Shown piece by piece: positions 20,701 through 28,957 of a stretch of 64,000 bases of DNA. How positions within the stretch are numbered: the first letter of the stretch is position 1; the number at the start of each line of letters is the position of its first letter. A program made the position numbers and the translations under genes. Source of the stretch: Heligmosomoides polygyrus polygyrus (Eukaryota; Nematoda; Chromadorea; Rhabditida; Heligmosomidae). The notes under the pieces were generated by a model that was not told the DNA's origin, did no database searches, and worked only from the letters and a program-made list of their open reading frames with translations. The stretch is taken from positions 64,390,969 through 64,454,968 of the forward strand of contig OX377205.1 of NCBI GenBank assembly GCA_947396885.1, written 5' to 3'.

Positions 20701-22171
20701 ATTTAACGGTTAACGATTTAACGAATTTAACGAATTAACGGAATTTATCGCTAAAATCTGGCTTAACGACTTAACGGAATTTTTTAGAAATTTAACGGAG
20801 TGTTTAACGGACGTATTTCTCAGTGCGTTTATCACATTTACCCTTTTTATTCACTAATAATGCAGGCCCCATCCTCCCTTTTAAGATTGTTCCTGAAAAA
20901 ATATTGAAATCAGCAGGAACATTTTGACGATTTCATGAAATTGTTTTGAATTTTGGAATTTTTAAATGGATTTCGGGGGCGCGTGTAGCGTAATAGGAGG
21001 AGATGTCAGCTGATGAGGATTGTGGCCACGTGCACCCGATACCAGGCTTCCGATTCGCCTGCAACATTGTTGAAAACTAGGTCAACCAGGCCTTCCATCC
21101 CTCCTGGGTCGGAGGGATGGGTATCAGACTTGTGTGGGAAGGATAAAGCGCTGACTTCTTCGTCGGCTGACCACCGCAAGTCATTATTTGGCCAAATACG
21201 CACTCGGATCACCTCCACGTTATCCCGTAGAAGTAGAATGCGTGGCGCATCCCAAAAGAGATTGAGTAACGCCGTTCTTTATCCACATCCTTTAAGGCAT
21301 TTTGGAGCTAGAAATTTTTTCGCCGATTCTCCACCTCAACGAATCCACAAAGATACTGGTCTAACCTCCTCGTAGGATATGCCTATCCTCATGTGGCGTT
21401 GCTTATCCCAGAATACTTTTGCTCGCCACCTGGAACAGTCGAGACGGAGTGAATGTTTTCAGCCGCTAGACGTATTTTAAACGATTTTAGAAAAACGCTG
21501 GTAACAAAAAATAGGAATGCTACTTTTCCTGAACGTTAAAACGTTGACGACGTGTCACACCTTTCTGCAGTGTGGTACCGTGTGACATGATACCGCGTCA
21601 CAGTCCCGACGTTGCAAAAATGGATTGGTCCCTCGCACAAGGCACTCGAAAATCGTGCGTTTGACAAAGTGTTAACATTCCACTGATAGGCTTTTAATTG
21701 CATTTTTATTATAACTTCGGTTTCATGGCCTGTTGCTCGTATCGAGATTGTATATGCTCGTGGAACAGTCACACAAAGCGGTTTCGCAAAGAGCTAGGAA
21801 GGCCGGAAACTCCGGGTTCTACCTGATCGCACATTTTATAATAAGGTGTCTTGCTAATGATTGTCTTGTTGATGTTTGTTCATGTTCAATTGTTTACTTT
21901 ACATTGCAGTGTTACACTCCATTCCTTGAACTTTAGCTGTTGTCCTCTTGAAGTTGGAGCGTATAAGGTTTTCGCTAATTTTTTTCGCTTGAAATAATGT
22001 AACTACTTGTATTTTTAACGAAATTTAACGATTTACAGGAAATTTAGCGAAAATTTTCCGTTAAAAAATTTCGCTTAAAAAAATTTAACGCACAGAATTT
22101 TGTGTGCACCCCTGGTTGGAAGCGAAGTCTCCGCCGTTTTTTAAACATCTTACTCTGAAAGCTTTCTGCAT
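8621..22171 (-). CDS. nematode seven-transmembrane serpentine receptor, TE-filled introns
   Basis: Six to seven minus-strand exons assemble to a protein of about 305 residues, normal for nematode chemosensory-type GPCRs. Order: possible exon 1 (22154-22171), TM1-TM2 (20486-20641), loop to TM3 (20294-20459), TM3 end with an LAADRVTALCFP motif at the DRY position plus TM4 start (20012-20148), TM4 end, second extracellular loop with its cysteine, and TM5 (16778-16963), TM6 (8789-8927), and TM7 with SDPSLNRFL at the NPxxY position (8621-8736). Every junction uses GT and AG and keeps frame. Helices are split across introns, for example TM3 and TM4, which argues that the joins are real. The ligand and subfamily are unknown. 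TM7 is the least certain and exon 1 is tentative. Introns hold an hAT element, an RTE copy and a nested foldback element. Expression could be impaired by the TE load. Confidence 0.62.
8789..8927 (-). CDS. receptor exon 6, ICL3 and TM6
   Basis: Acceptor accattcag, donor GTAAGA in phase 1. ELRRQRMVLALDSVSVLLV is a basic third intracellular loop running into TM6, and SIPNVVLIL carries the TM6 proline. It lies 7.85 kb from exon 5; that intron holds the foldback element and a mariner fragment. Confidence 0.5.
8940..9720. other. intronic or intergenic stretch without recognised features
   Basis: Within the predicted exon 5 to exon 6 intron of the receptor. Short frames only; a few words near 9528-9545 resemble the RTE 3' part but are too short to call. 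Confidence 0.45.
9726..10119 (-). pseudogene. mariner transposase C-terminal fragment with one terminal repeat
   Basis: The minus-strand frame reads PYSSNVAPSEFLLFRS, equivalent to PYSPDLAPSDYHLFR with the third catalytic aspartate changed to glutamate. It continues SSKPPEFYRRGIEQLPRR to the transposase C-terminus. The end TTAGGTTGTAACATAAGT at about 9727-9745 matches the TTAGGTTG terminal repeats of the mariners at 47773, 52013 and 57452. The N-terminal two thirds and the other terminal repeat are absent. Confidence 0.75.
10592..10609 (+). repeat. target site duplication, left copy (RTE at 10610-13835)
   Basis: CAGGACGACGGGATTACT is repeated at 13836-13853 with one G/A difference. It brackets the RTE exactly. 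Confidence 0.75.
10610..13835 (-). pseudogene. RTE-type non-LTR retrotransposon, copy 1 (broken)
   Basis: Minus-strand pieces run in order. Apurinic-type endonuclease at 13246-13776: MATLNVGTLTG, AVQETRW with the catalytic glutamate, VAGDLNGHVG. Linker at 12595-13047. RT fingers at 12222-12404 (DCSNYRPIRLLS). RT palm at 11304-12357 (FLDLEKAFDRV, HQGSALSPLL). YADDVLLA at about 11388-11410 in a shifted frame. C-terminal ETKMLRWTAGVTR and RWYGHVLR at 10630-11000. The 3' end is (GAA)n-like at 10610-10632, and an 18-bp target duplication with one mismatch flanks the copy. Multiple stops and frameshifts and a duplicated RT block make it inactive. It sits in the left arm of the foldback element and inside the receptor intron. 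Confidence 0.85.
11431..12280 (-). repeat. tandem duplication of the RT palm inside RTE copy 1
   Basis: About 425 bp encoding the LLSHSMK to SALSPLL part of the RT occurs twice in tandem, at roughly 11431-11856 and 11857-12280. The two blocks differ at many positions (for example VVDGRIRDIVQLSSNQCGF-like versus RRIREIVKLSDNQCGF), so they come from distinct subfamilies rather than one recent duplication. Confidence 0.7.
14202..14616 (-). mobile_element. solo LTR, 415 bp
   Basis: Begins TGTTGTATCC and ends CCATAACA, with a 5-bp target duplication GTTAC at 14197-14201 and 14617-14621. On the minus strand a CATATAAGG TATA-like box is followed about 130 bases later by GGCTAATAAATCTG with a polyadenylation signal, giving U3-R-U5 order. 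It has an internal direct repeat of about 30 bp at 14232-14291 (GACCTCTGGGG). No internal retroviral region is present, so it is the product of LTR recombination. Which LTR superfamily it belongs to cannot be told. Confidence 0.8.
15265..15402. repeat. short inverted-repeat element
   Basis: TTGCTCAAAAAAGATAGGCTCACC at the left (20-odd bases) is matched in inverse by GGTGAACCTATCTTTTTTGA near 15365-15390. It could be a small Tc1/mariner-like MITE. The remaining 15403-16180 shows no recognised feature. Confidence 0.4.
16190..16318 (-). other. possible degenerate receptor exon
   Basis: After a gtcctttag acceptor the minus strand reads GIQVIIATTAPSSSTGAQQY and then a loop with WDNDSNCLIL, reminiscent of TM4 end and ECL2 of the receptor exon 5. 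The frame stops soon after and no TM5 follows. Weak. Confidence 0.2.
16379..16881 (-). repeat. near-identical 253-bp tandem duplication across receptor exon 5
   Basis: Units 16381-16633 and 16634-16886 (approximate edges) differ at only a few bases (tatgg/tacgg, tatac/tatat). Each unit covers the 3' half of exon 5 (IYGTLHFSL to the GTTAGT donor) plus intron. The downstream unit lacks the exon's 5' half and an acceptor, so it is an exon fragment in the intron. Confidence 0.9.
16778..16963 (-). CDS. receptor exon 5, TM4 end, ECL2 and TM5
   Basis: Acceptor gctttag, donor GTTAGT, 62 codons in phase 0. VLIVIAGLNNA completes TM4 from the previous exon. NANRMCAVMNSTG is a second extracellular loop with the expected cysteine. 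FSLIGFAYLLCLISLWAIF is TM5. Its 3' part is duplicated at 16525-16633. Confidence 0.65.
17040..19690 (-). pseudogene. RTE-type non-LTR retrotransposon, copy 2 (decayed)
   Basis: Minus-strand homology to copies 1 and 3 is continuous but broken. Endonuclease C-terminus at 18770-19159 (LTIVNDVLRILGF, DRDRKLVADTKIVPYETVA). Linker at 18586-18849. RT blocks at 17592-18022 (ALLNLEIAFDRAPGEV). C-terminal VVRRVAKYGAECWHATKEAE at 17166-17402. It lies wholly in the intron between receptor exons 4 and 5. The 3' tail is missing, and a 57-bp block at 17062 is duplicated. Divergence is much higher than between copies 1 and 3, so this is an older insertion. Confidence 0.8.
17062..17175. repeat. 57-bp tandem duplication
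   Basis: AGCGAATTTCTGCCGAATGG begins a unit repeated twice without change at 17062-17118 and 17119-17175, inside RTE copy 2. Confidence 0.9.
19735..19830 (-). repeat. dispersed repeat with GCCCGC hairpin, copy 1
   Basis: The minus strand reads TGGAAACTGCCCGCTTCTGC then GAACACGGACATTC and GATCCCATGC. Related copies are at 36745-36890 (plus) and, for the GATCCCATGTCACATCACATGG part, 22480-22535. Function unknown. Confidence 0.45.
20012..20148 (-). CDS. receptor exon 4, TM3 end, DRY-like motif, TM4 start
   Basis: Acceptor tttcag, donor GTAAGC in phase 0. It reads QFPALLHVLLAADRV, completing TM3 with DRV in place of DRY, then FPMWYRESP in the second intracellular loop and FLITVAVIVNI beginning TM4. 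The frame stays open past the donor to 19874, but that extension is polar and unlike TM4. Confidence 0.65.
20294..20459 (-). CDS. receptor exon 3, TM2 end to TM3
   Basis: Acceptor ttttcaag, donor GGTATT in phase 1. It contains the first extracellular loop with two cysteines, one (CLF position) available for the conserved disulfide, and the hydrophobic FGLLLVIAG that continues into TM3 in the next exon. Confidence 0.65.
20486..20641 (-). CDS. receptor exon 2, TM1 and start of TM2
   Basis: Bounded by the acceptor tgtttag and the donor GTGAGT. Exactly 52 codons. FFLYSTFGLILCVLNTVCI is a clear TM1, and KELRTKYALFNALSIADF is a typical intracellular loop plus TM2 start. Confidence 0.65.
20682..20689 (+). 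repeat. 8-bp target site duplication of the hAT-like element
   Basis: GTTGGAAG, repeated exactly at 22115-22122. Confidence 0.85.
20690..22114. mobile_element. non-autonomous hAT-like transposon
   Basis: 1425 bp with 12-bp perfect terminal inverted repeats CAGGGGTGCACA and an exact 8-bp target duplication, both typical of hAT elements. The subterminal regions carry many TTAACG hexamers (at least eight in the first 150 bases and several near the right end), like transposase-binding subterminal repeats. Internal frames (for example 21006-21218 minus) match no transposase that I recognise. It lies just upstream of receptor exon 2, in the predicted first intron. Confidence 0.85.
22154..22171 (-). 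CDS. receptor exon 1 (tentative, start codon)
   Basis: An ATG followed by five codons (MQKAFR) runs into a strong donor GTAAGA in phase 0, which joins in frame to the TM1 exon. The N-terminus would be very short. The hAT element at 20690-22114 would sit in this first intron. Chosen because it is the nearest upstream ATG with a good donor; another start farther upstream is possible. Confidence 0.3.
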
Positions 22172-22479
22172 ATGTTATATACAGTTCAGAGCAAAATGCG
22201 GTCCATCAGAAAGAATGTTTCGCTTTTTCACATTTCAACTTTGATCAACTTTTATGTCACTAAAATGGCGAGACGCAGAAAAATGGCCTTCGCCAACAAC
22301 GCCTCTTTTACGTTTGAGTTTTTTGCTCAACTATGCTAGTTTTCATCATCATTTATTTCATGGAAATCCATGTGGAACTTCGCCCCGTCTATACCTCCGC
22401 GCGAAGCGACATGATGGGAATACTTAATATCGATTAGAGCACAAGGTCGGAATGGGTAATTCTATGGGTAATTCTTATA

Positions 22480-22535
22480 ATGGCCGGCATTCGAAGATCC
22501 CATGTCACATCACATGGCGTTCGTCATGTAATGAA
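22480..22535 (+). repeat. dispersed repeat, partial copy
   Basis: GGCATTCGAAGATCCCATGT and TCACATCACATGGCG resemble the repeat at 36825-36890. The stretch 22172-23035 otherwise holds nothing I can assign. Confidence 0.35.
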
Positions 22536-23039
22536 TAAGTTTTCCATGCTATCTGCTAGTTTTTCTTTACATTTTTTTTTGTTGAAAGTGACAGCTCGTT
22601 TGTTGTTAAAATAACACCTGGATGCCCACCCAAACGTAGATTGGAATTCTTAGTAAAAGCTCTAAACGAAATGTTGGGACTATACAACTATCGCTTGAAA
22701 GAACGATCTACGAAACACTACGACAACCTATAGGGAATGTAGGAACGCTATGGGGATAGGGTCAAGCATAGGGTTCGATTTTTGATGAAAATTTACGACC
22801 CCTCCCCTCTCCGAAGCAGAATTCGTACGAACCCCTCCCTCTTTCTTCCATTGTCTTATTCCTTATATATGTGTTGGTTTCTTCAGGATTTTATGTACAT
22901 TTTGAACCCTTGGTTCTCCTTTTTTTGGCGCGGCTTCGACACTGAAGAGAACACTGAAAAGAGGTCACTGAACAATACATGCTCTGAGAAGCTTTGCTGC
23001 TTTTGTGCCACGCAGGTTTGCTATAGTGGAACAACTTTA

Positions 23040-23085
23040 TTCGGCCTGACGTTTCGACAACTTCGTCGTTTTCAAAGCCCTGAAA
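23040..23085 (-). other. GTCGAAACGTC hairpin motif
   Basis: The minus strand reads GGCTTTGAAAACGACGAAG, TTGTCGAAACGTCAGGCC, AATAAAG. CGAC pairs with GTCG, and the outer GGC/GCC can also pair. Same motif class as 6150-6205 and the Penelope 3' region at 31003-31033 plus 34199-34216. Confidence 0.4.
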
Positions 23086-23282
23086 GAAGTTCGAAACCTA
23101 AGACCCGGCACTCATTTCGGCAAATCGACCTTCTTCAACTTTGTCAGTTTCAATACTTTCTACGAGTGTCAAGCGGAATCTCACTGAAGCAGACCGAACT
23201 CACTGTTGTTCCACGAGTGCTGAGGGAATGTTATGTGATCACCATTGAGCAACTGACACCTACCAACCGCGGATCCATACTG

Positions 23283-25690
23283 ATCTTCTTCTTCTTCTTC
23301 AGCGTTTGTCCCGCTCCGTGGCCGGGTCCGCTATCCTGGCGTCATGACGCCACCTTTCCCGATCCAGCGCTAGATCAGCGTGGACACCAGCTACATCAAG
23401 TCCATATGTAACGTATCAGCCCAGCGCTGCTTCGGGCGCCCTCTAGGCCGCTTTCCTATTACCTAGAAGTTAAGGCCTATCTTGCGGACGCTGTCTTCCC
23501 TTCCACGCAGAACGTGGCCGTACCATCGCAAGCGAGCTTCGCGCATCTTGTCAGCTATCGGCGCGACACCGAACTTCTGCCGAATGACATCGTTTTGGAT
23601 GCGGTCCATGCGCGTGACTCCGGCCGTCCAGCGCAGCATCTTTGTCTCCATGAAGCTGAGGCGCGTTTCAACCTCCTTAGTGGCAGGCTAACACTCAGCG
23701 CCGTACATCGCTACTGGCCGGATGACTGCTCTGTAGATCTTCGACTTAAAGCACTCTGGTATCTTCTTGTCGCAGAGCACACCAGTCAACGAGCGCCATT
23801 TGAACCAAGCTGCACTCACGCGTGAGTTCACTTCGACCATCAGTCTGTCATCAGACGCGACTGCTGATCCCAGGTACTTAAAGACCGCAGTACGTGGTAG
23901 CTCGATGCCGCTAACCTTGATGGAGCTAGACTCAGTAACGTCTGTCGTTAGATATTCGGTCTTCTTCACTTTCAGTTTGAGTCCAAACCGCTCCAAGCGA
24001 TCACACCAAGCTTGCACCTCTCGCTCGAGTTCACCTTTATCTTCGCTAGCGAGCATCACGTCATCGGCATAAAGCAACGTCCAGGGGACGGGCTCCTAAA
24101 GATATCGCGTAATGGCATCCATGACGACAACATAGAGGAGTGGGGAAAGCGCAGAACCCTGGTGTACCCCGACAGAGGTGGGAAACTCCGTCGAGGTTCC
24201 AGCTGCAGCTTGAACTCGACTCTTTGGGCAAGAGTAGAGCATCCGCACCCACTCTATAAGTTCCTCAGGTACGTTGTGTTGTCGCAAGGCGTACAATATA
24301 ACCTCACGCGGTACACGGTCAAAGGCCTTCTCCAAGTCGAGAAAGGCGATATGCACTGGCCTCCGTTTCTCGCGGTGCTTCTCTATCAGGAGGCGGGCGG
24401 CGTGAATGGCATCAACGGTGCCACAGTCAGCCACAAAGCCGCACTGATTGCTGGAAAGCTGCACGATGTCCCGAATTCGTCCATCGACAATTCGTTCAAA
24501 GATCTTCATGCTGTGCGAAAGCAAGCGAATCGGACGGTAATTGGAGCAGTCTGCAGGACTGCCCTTCTTCTTCAAAATCGGAATCGTCGTACTGTGGCGC
24601 CAGCACTCAGGCACTTTCTTCTCCGCCACGTCCTGATTAAAGAACTTCGCCAACCACTCGGCATGGTACCAGTACTTGGATTCCTATAAATCAGCCGCCA
24701 CGTCGTCGGGCACAGTCGCTCTGCCTGGCCTCATCCTCTTTAAAGCCGCTTCAATCTCCTCCACGGTGATCTCCTGAACGGGGCCGTGGGTTGGAGCCGT
24801 TGAAGGGATGGCTGGATGAGGAAAATCCACCGTAGAGATTTCCTCAAAGTAGTCGCGCCATCGCTTCAATGCCTTCTTGCGGTCCGTAACGAAGATGGCC
24901 GTTCTCATCATTGATGCCAAAGAACTTCTCAATATCCTCGGTCTGCCGTTTGCGAAACTTTGCAAGTCGGTACAGATACCGCTCACCATCTCGTGACTCG
25001 AGGTTCTCGTTGACATCTCCATAATGGGTGGCTTTTGCAACAGCCACGGCGTTCTTTGCAGCTTTCTTCGCTTCTTGGTACTTCCGCCAGTTATCGGCTG
25101 TCTTTTCGCCGAGAAACACGTGATAAAGCGGGACTTCTTCTCTCGCACTTTTCCTTTCACCTTATCTGTCCACAGCCAGGCCTGCTTGTCGACCCTCCGT
25201 CGCCCAGGCTTCGTAATGCCGAGTTCCGACTGTGCAGCTGGCCCATCGCGTCGGTCGCCTTCTTCCAAGTTTCTCGACAGTCATGACTGTCGGTAACCGC
25301 ACGCGAGAAATCACAGCTGCTTTCTTCTCTCTCATTCGCTACCACTTGATTCTTGCTGCACCGCACCGCTCGACCTGCTTCAGCCTCGGAGGGGCGATCT
25401 TCAGAGTGCAGATCAGCGGTCGGTTCTGTGGGGCGACCGTCTCATACGGCACGATCTTCGCGTCTGTAACAAGACTTCGGTCGCGATCTCTCACAAGGAC
25501 AAAGTCTATTTGAGTGCGAGTCGCGTTTTCGGAAGACGGTGTTCACTATGGTGAGGTTATGCGATTTCGCATAATCAAGAATACGGTCACCATCGGCGTT
25601 TCGTGTTCCGTATCCGAAACCACCATGACAGCTGTACCCGTCTTTCGCTGCACCTACGTGCCCATTAAGGTCACCGGCGACTAGCAACAG
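23283..25690 (-). pseudogene. RTE-type non-LTR retrotransposon, copy 3 (5'-truncated)
   Basis: The minus strand runs from the endonuclease fragment at 25442-25687 (VAGDLNGHVG, HNLTIVNTVFRKRDSH), through the linker at 24684-25268, RT at 24096-24653 (YRPIRLLSHSMK, FLDLEKAFDRVPREV, HQGSALSPLLYVV) and MLYADDVMLAS with an intact YADD at 23688-24077, to the C-terminal block 23463-23691 and a (GAA)n tail at 23283-23300. The 5' end stops inside the endonuclease, as expected for incomplete target-primed reverse transcription. Stops and frameshifts are fewer than in copy 2. The stop after AADL at about 24687 is shared with copy 1. Confidence 0.85.
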
Positions 25691-25699
25691 CTTCCGACA

Positions 25700-26430
25700 A
25701 TAATCCGCTGTAATATCTACTACAGTAGGAGTGAATGGTCAGCGAATGGTTACTGTGATTATCGAAGCAATAGCAATAGCCCTATTCGTCTTTTGGTTTG
25801 ACATTCAAATGCAGCACTGCTGTTACTTCCACGCAAAATGATGGTATGTAAAAGACCACTGAGATAAGTTATCTCGCAACAAAGTCTTACTGCGTATACG
25901 AATAACCGAGTGCAGTGGAATGCTATCGGCGGCGCAACAGCAATCCCCCAAAATCCTCTCACCCAAGTTCCACCACAATTAGGGACATGCTGCAGTGCAC
26001 GAGACATTCTATCGCCCCATGTAAGGGGTCGCTAGCCCTCTCTGTTAAATCTAGCGGAACGCCTACCACTGCCGCATTTCCACCTTCCAACTTAGCGGAA
26101 TTGAAGTCGTGCTATTTCATCGCCAGAGTAGTGCATCACCTCACTTTGCGAAAGTCGCTCGCACATCCAAAAAATGATTGAATCTAAGAACTCACCATTG
26201 TCGTGTTTTCTGGCTGTAATTTGGCACTAGCTGCAACAGAAGGAAAATATTGCACCGTCATTATATTGTCGAGCTACCTAAAAATGTAAATTAGCACGTA
26301 GTAACGCCAAAAAAGCGTTTACACAACAAAGTGGAAAGACAGAGGAGGCGCCTAACAAGATAACACCAAAGCCAGTTTGCACCTCCAGCAAATGCGAATA
26401 TGTACCTTAATACCGTTAATTCTATATTTC
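25700..26430. other. unassigned stretch
   Basis: Only short frames on both strands; no motif recognised. Confidence 0.45.
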
Positions 26431-26436
26431 TATTTC

Positions 26437-26600
26437 TATCTTAAACTTGCTTCCTTACCTTCAGTTGTTGTTCGCCAAGTCCAACATCAACAGGAGGAGC
26501 TCAGGTTAGTTTACAGCAACAGCTCCTTCTTCCTCCCCTCCCATACCGATATACTTTTATAATTAGACTATCACAATTATACGGCTTACTCATTTATCAC
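26437..26600 (+). repeat. dispersed repeat, copy 2 of 2
   Basis: Diverged direct copy of 1745-1950 (CTTCAGTTGTTGTTCGCCAA, ACAGCTCCTTCTTCCTCC, TTAGACTATCACAATTATA). The following 26600-27270 holds no recognised feature; a TAAATAAATAAAT tract lies at 27037-27049. Confidence 0.55.
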
Positions 26601-27304
26601 ATAATACAGTTTACAGTCTATCTGGTTTTATGCAACAGTATTAGATATTGGATATTTCTAATTTGCAGCCCGATGACGTGTCTTGATTGCCTTGTGCATA
26701 ATTTTTTGATTTATTTGTTACTGGCTCTTCTGTTACGGTTTGGCCGGCAAGTCTGTAGAACACACAATTGGAAAACTCTTATTAGAGGTCTCTCTAAAGA
26801 ACTGATACAGAACTGATACCTTGATATTTCTTCGTCTGCGATATGTCGCCTTTCAGCGTCAAGGCGTTTTCATTTCATTATTTCATCAGGCTTCTAACAG
26901 CAATGTAAACAGTTACACCTTTCATAAAATGTTAAAGAGTTTTGCAAGCTGCATCCACCGTTTTCTTTTTTTTCAAGAAATGGCCCTTTCCAGAAGGCAT
27001 TTCAACAATGTAATTGAATTCTTTGTGAATATTAAGTAAATAAATAAATTTTTAGTCTCGAAGTTTATCCGGTCCACCTTCACAGCAGATTTGCGAGGAA
27101 TTATTCATTGGTTTCAAAATTCAAAAATTTTGCACCAACGGTAGTAGTATTGGTGGAGCTCTCCTAGCGAGGTAGAGCTCACTAGAAGTGCTCGAAATGC
27201 TATATTTGTTTCGAACCAACATGAATCTTTACACTGGTTTTGTAAGCCCTCTGAACACGTCAACCATTGTCATTACTGGAAATCTGGTCGACCTGCGTTC
27301 CGTT

Positions 27305-27370
27305 CGCTTTTCGTTCGTCGGGCCATCGTCGTCGTTCGTCGGGCCGTCGTCGTCGTTGTGCAGACGACGA
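27305..27370. repeat. short tandem repeats of TCGTTCGTCGGGCC
   Basis: A roughly 23-base GC-rich unit is repeated two to three times. Simple-sequence region next to a 15-G run (27441-27455). Confidence 0.7.
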
Positions 27371-28367
27371 TGGCCTCTGTCGTGCCGCTGCCGCGTCAGC
27401 CGTGGCGGATGTCACAGCGCGAGTTGTGTTAACGAGCAGAGGGGGGGGGGGGGGGCAGACATAACTATAACGCTGCGCGAATCCTCCCTGGCGTCGCTCG
27501 CGGTGAGCGACGAAATTGGACGAGTTGTCGCGGTCCGACTGGTCCCGACAGGAACGGGTAGTAACGGTTCCGATCGGGACGGCTGGCTGGACTGGTGACT
27601 TGCGCTAGAGCGCGAAAGTGTGTGTCGGCGACTGTCGACCGCGTTTTTCGCGTAAAGGGAGGAAAGTAGTTAAGTGGGACATGTCTGATGTCTCCTGGAA
27701 GGAATTCTATGCGTACTGGTAAGGAATTCTATGAACAAATCTATGCGTACCTCGCTGTACTAGTGTATTGTTAACCGGTAGCAAATTAGAGTGCATAGAA
27801 TCCTAGCGATGCTGTCATATCTCCGCACATGTCTACCGCGCTGAACTTACGAGTGTTGCCTATTACCCGTAAGTTCACGATTTTCCTGAAAATTCCTTTT
27901 TAAAGTGAGAGCGTTTGTTAAAAAAATGCTGATGGAATGATACTCAATCTATTTCGAAGAAGTGAAGGAAACGGCCAAGGCCAGGTGAGGAAAATTTGAG
28001 ACCAGAACTGGGCCGAGATTATTAAATAGAAGTTTCAGAAGCAAGCGCTCGTAGGTTCCAAAAAATTTTAACAAATTTCGTTTGGACAGTTGCCCTTGTT
28101 ATCAAGCGTTTGAAGTTTTCAGGGATTGTTGAAACGTGAGACTTTTGTTAGGATTCAAAGACAGATCAAGTGCGCACTAATCCATAGCTTTTCCCTTAAT
28201 TCTACCTTTGTTCCACATTCGACCGTTACCTTTCTCCAACACACTTGTCGTAGTTTACCTGCGGCTTTAACACTGGCAAAATTTTGTGCTCCGCGGCTAA
28301 CCGAGCGTCACCGAGCGCACGTCCGCGTTTCAGCGCCGCGACGTCGCATGCGGCTAAAGGCCCCCGC

Positions 28368-28684
28368 AGACTTCTGCGGCGAGCGGCGGGCGAAATCACT
28401 GAGCGGCTTGACTCATCATCAGTGGGAGCGGTGACGGCGAGGTACTGTACTGTTTCTAGTCGGGACCGACTGGTGCTTAACAATAACGCGCCCCGATGAC
28501 GATCGCGCGCCTGCATCGACCGTCTCCGCTCTGGATCCCGCCGCGGAGCGCAGAGCGCAGACAGACAGACGCTGGAGCGGCGCCGCCGGGTGGAATGATT
28601 CAATTCATTTCCGCCAGCGACGCCGCTGGCGGCGAGCTCTGCGTCTCTGCCCTATGGTTAAGCATAGGGCAGCGGCTGGGGCCT
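28368..28684. mobile_element. MITE 1 nested in copy B
   Basis: 317 bp with inverted ends AGGCCCC and GGGGCCT, flanked by TAA on each side. A 3-bp TAA duplication suggests PIF/Harbinger ancestry. No coding capacity. Confidence 0.6.
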
Positions 28685-28687
28685 TAA

Positions 28688-28823
28688 GGCCTTTGTCACA
28701 CCATCGCTCACCCCGAGCGACGCCTAATGATATGCACCCAAATCGATTCCATCGCGCCGCCCGATCGATATGGGAGCGTATCATTAGGCGTCGCTCGGGG
28801 TGAGCGATGGTATGGCAAAGGCC
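28688..28823. mobile_element. MITE 2, near-perfect palindrome, nested in copy B
   Basis: 136 bp with 45-bp arms (GGCCTTTGTCACACC... and its inverse) matching at 43 of 45 positions around a 46-base loop. Flanked by TAA at 28685-28687 and 28824-28826. PIF/Harbinger-like by target duplication. Confidence 0.75.
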
Positions 28824-28957
28824 TAACGCGCGGCGTCACGTTGGAGTTACGTTCTGGAGCCAGCAGAGGGTTGCCGCCGCTGATACTGCTACCTCGACGC
28901 GCGGCCGCTGTGCCCACAACCAGCTGATACGAACACCTCCCTCCCAGGACCCGCGCG

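Larger units (their letters stand above)
27456..28856 (+). mobile_element. TIR-bearing non-autonomous DNA element, family copy B
   Basis: The left end CAGACATAACTATAACGC and the right end GGAGTTACGTTCTG match copies A and C. It shares the interior GCGCTAGAGCGCGAAAGTGT with copy C. Between CGGCTA and ACGCGCGG it has acquired two smaller palindromic elements (28368-28684 and 28688-28823). Copy A has no insertion at that place. Confidence 0.65.

Noticed and set aside
22782..23411. 209-codon plus-strand ORF
   Set aside because: It runs through a hairpin motif and into the antisense of an RTE tail; composition changes along it and no domain is recognisable.
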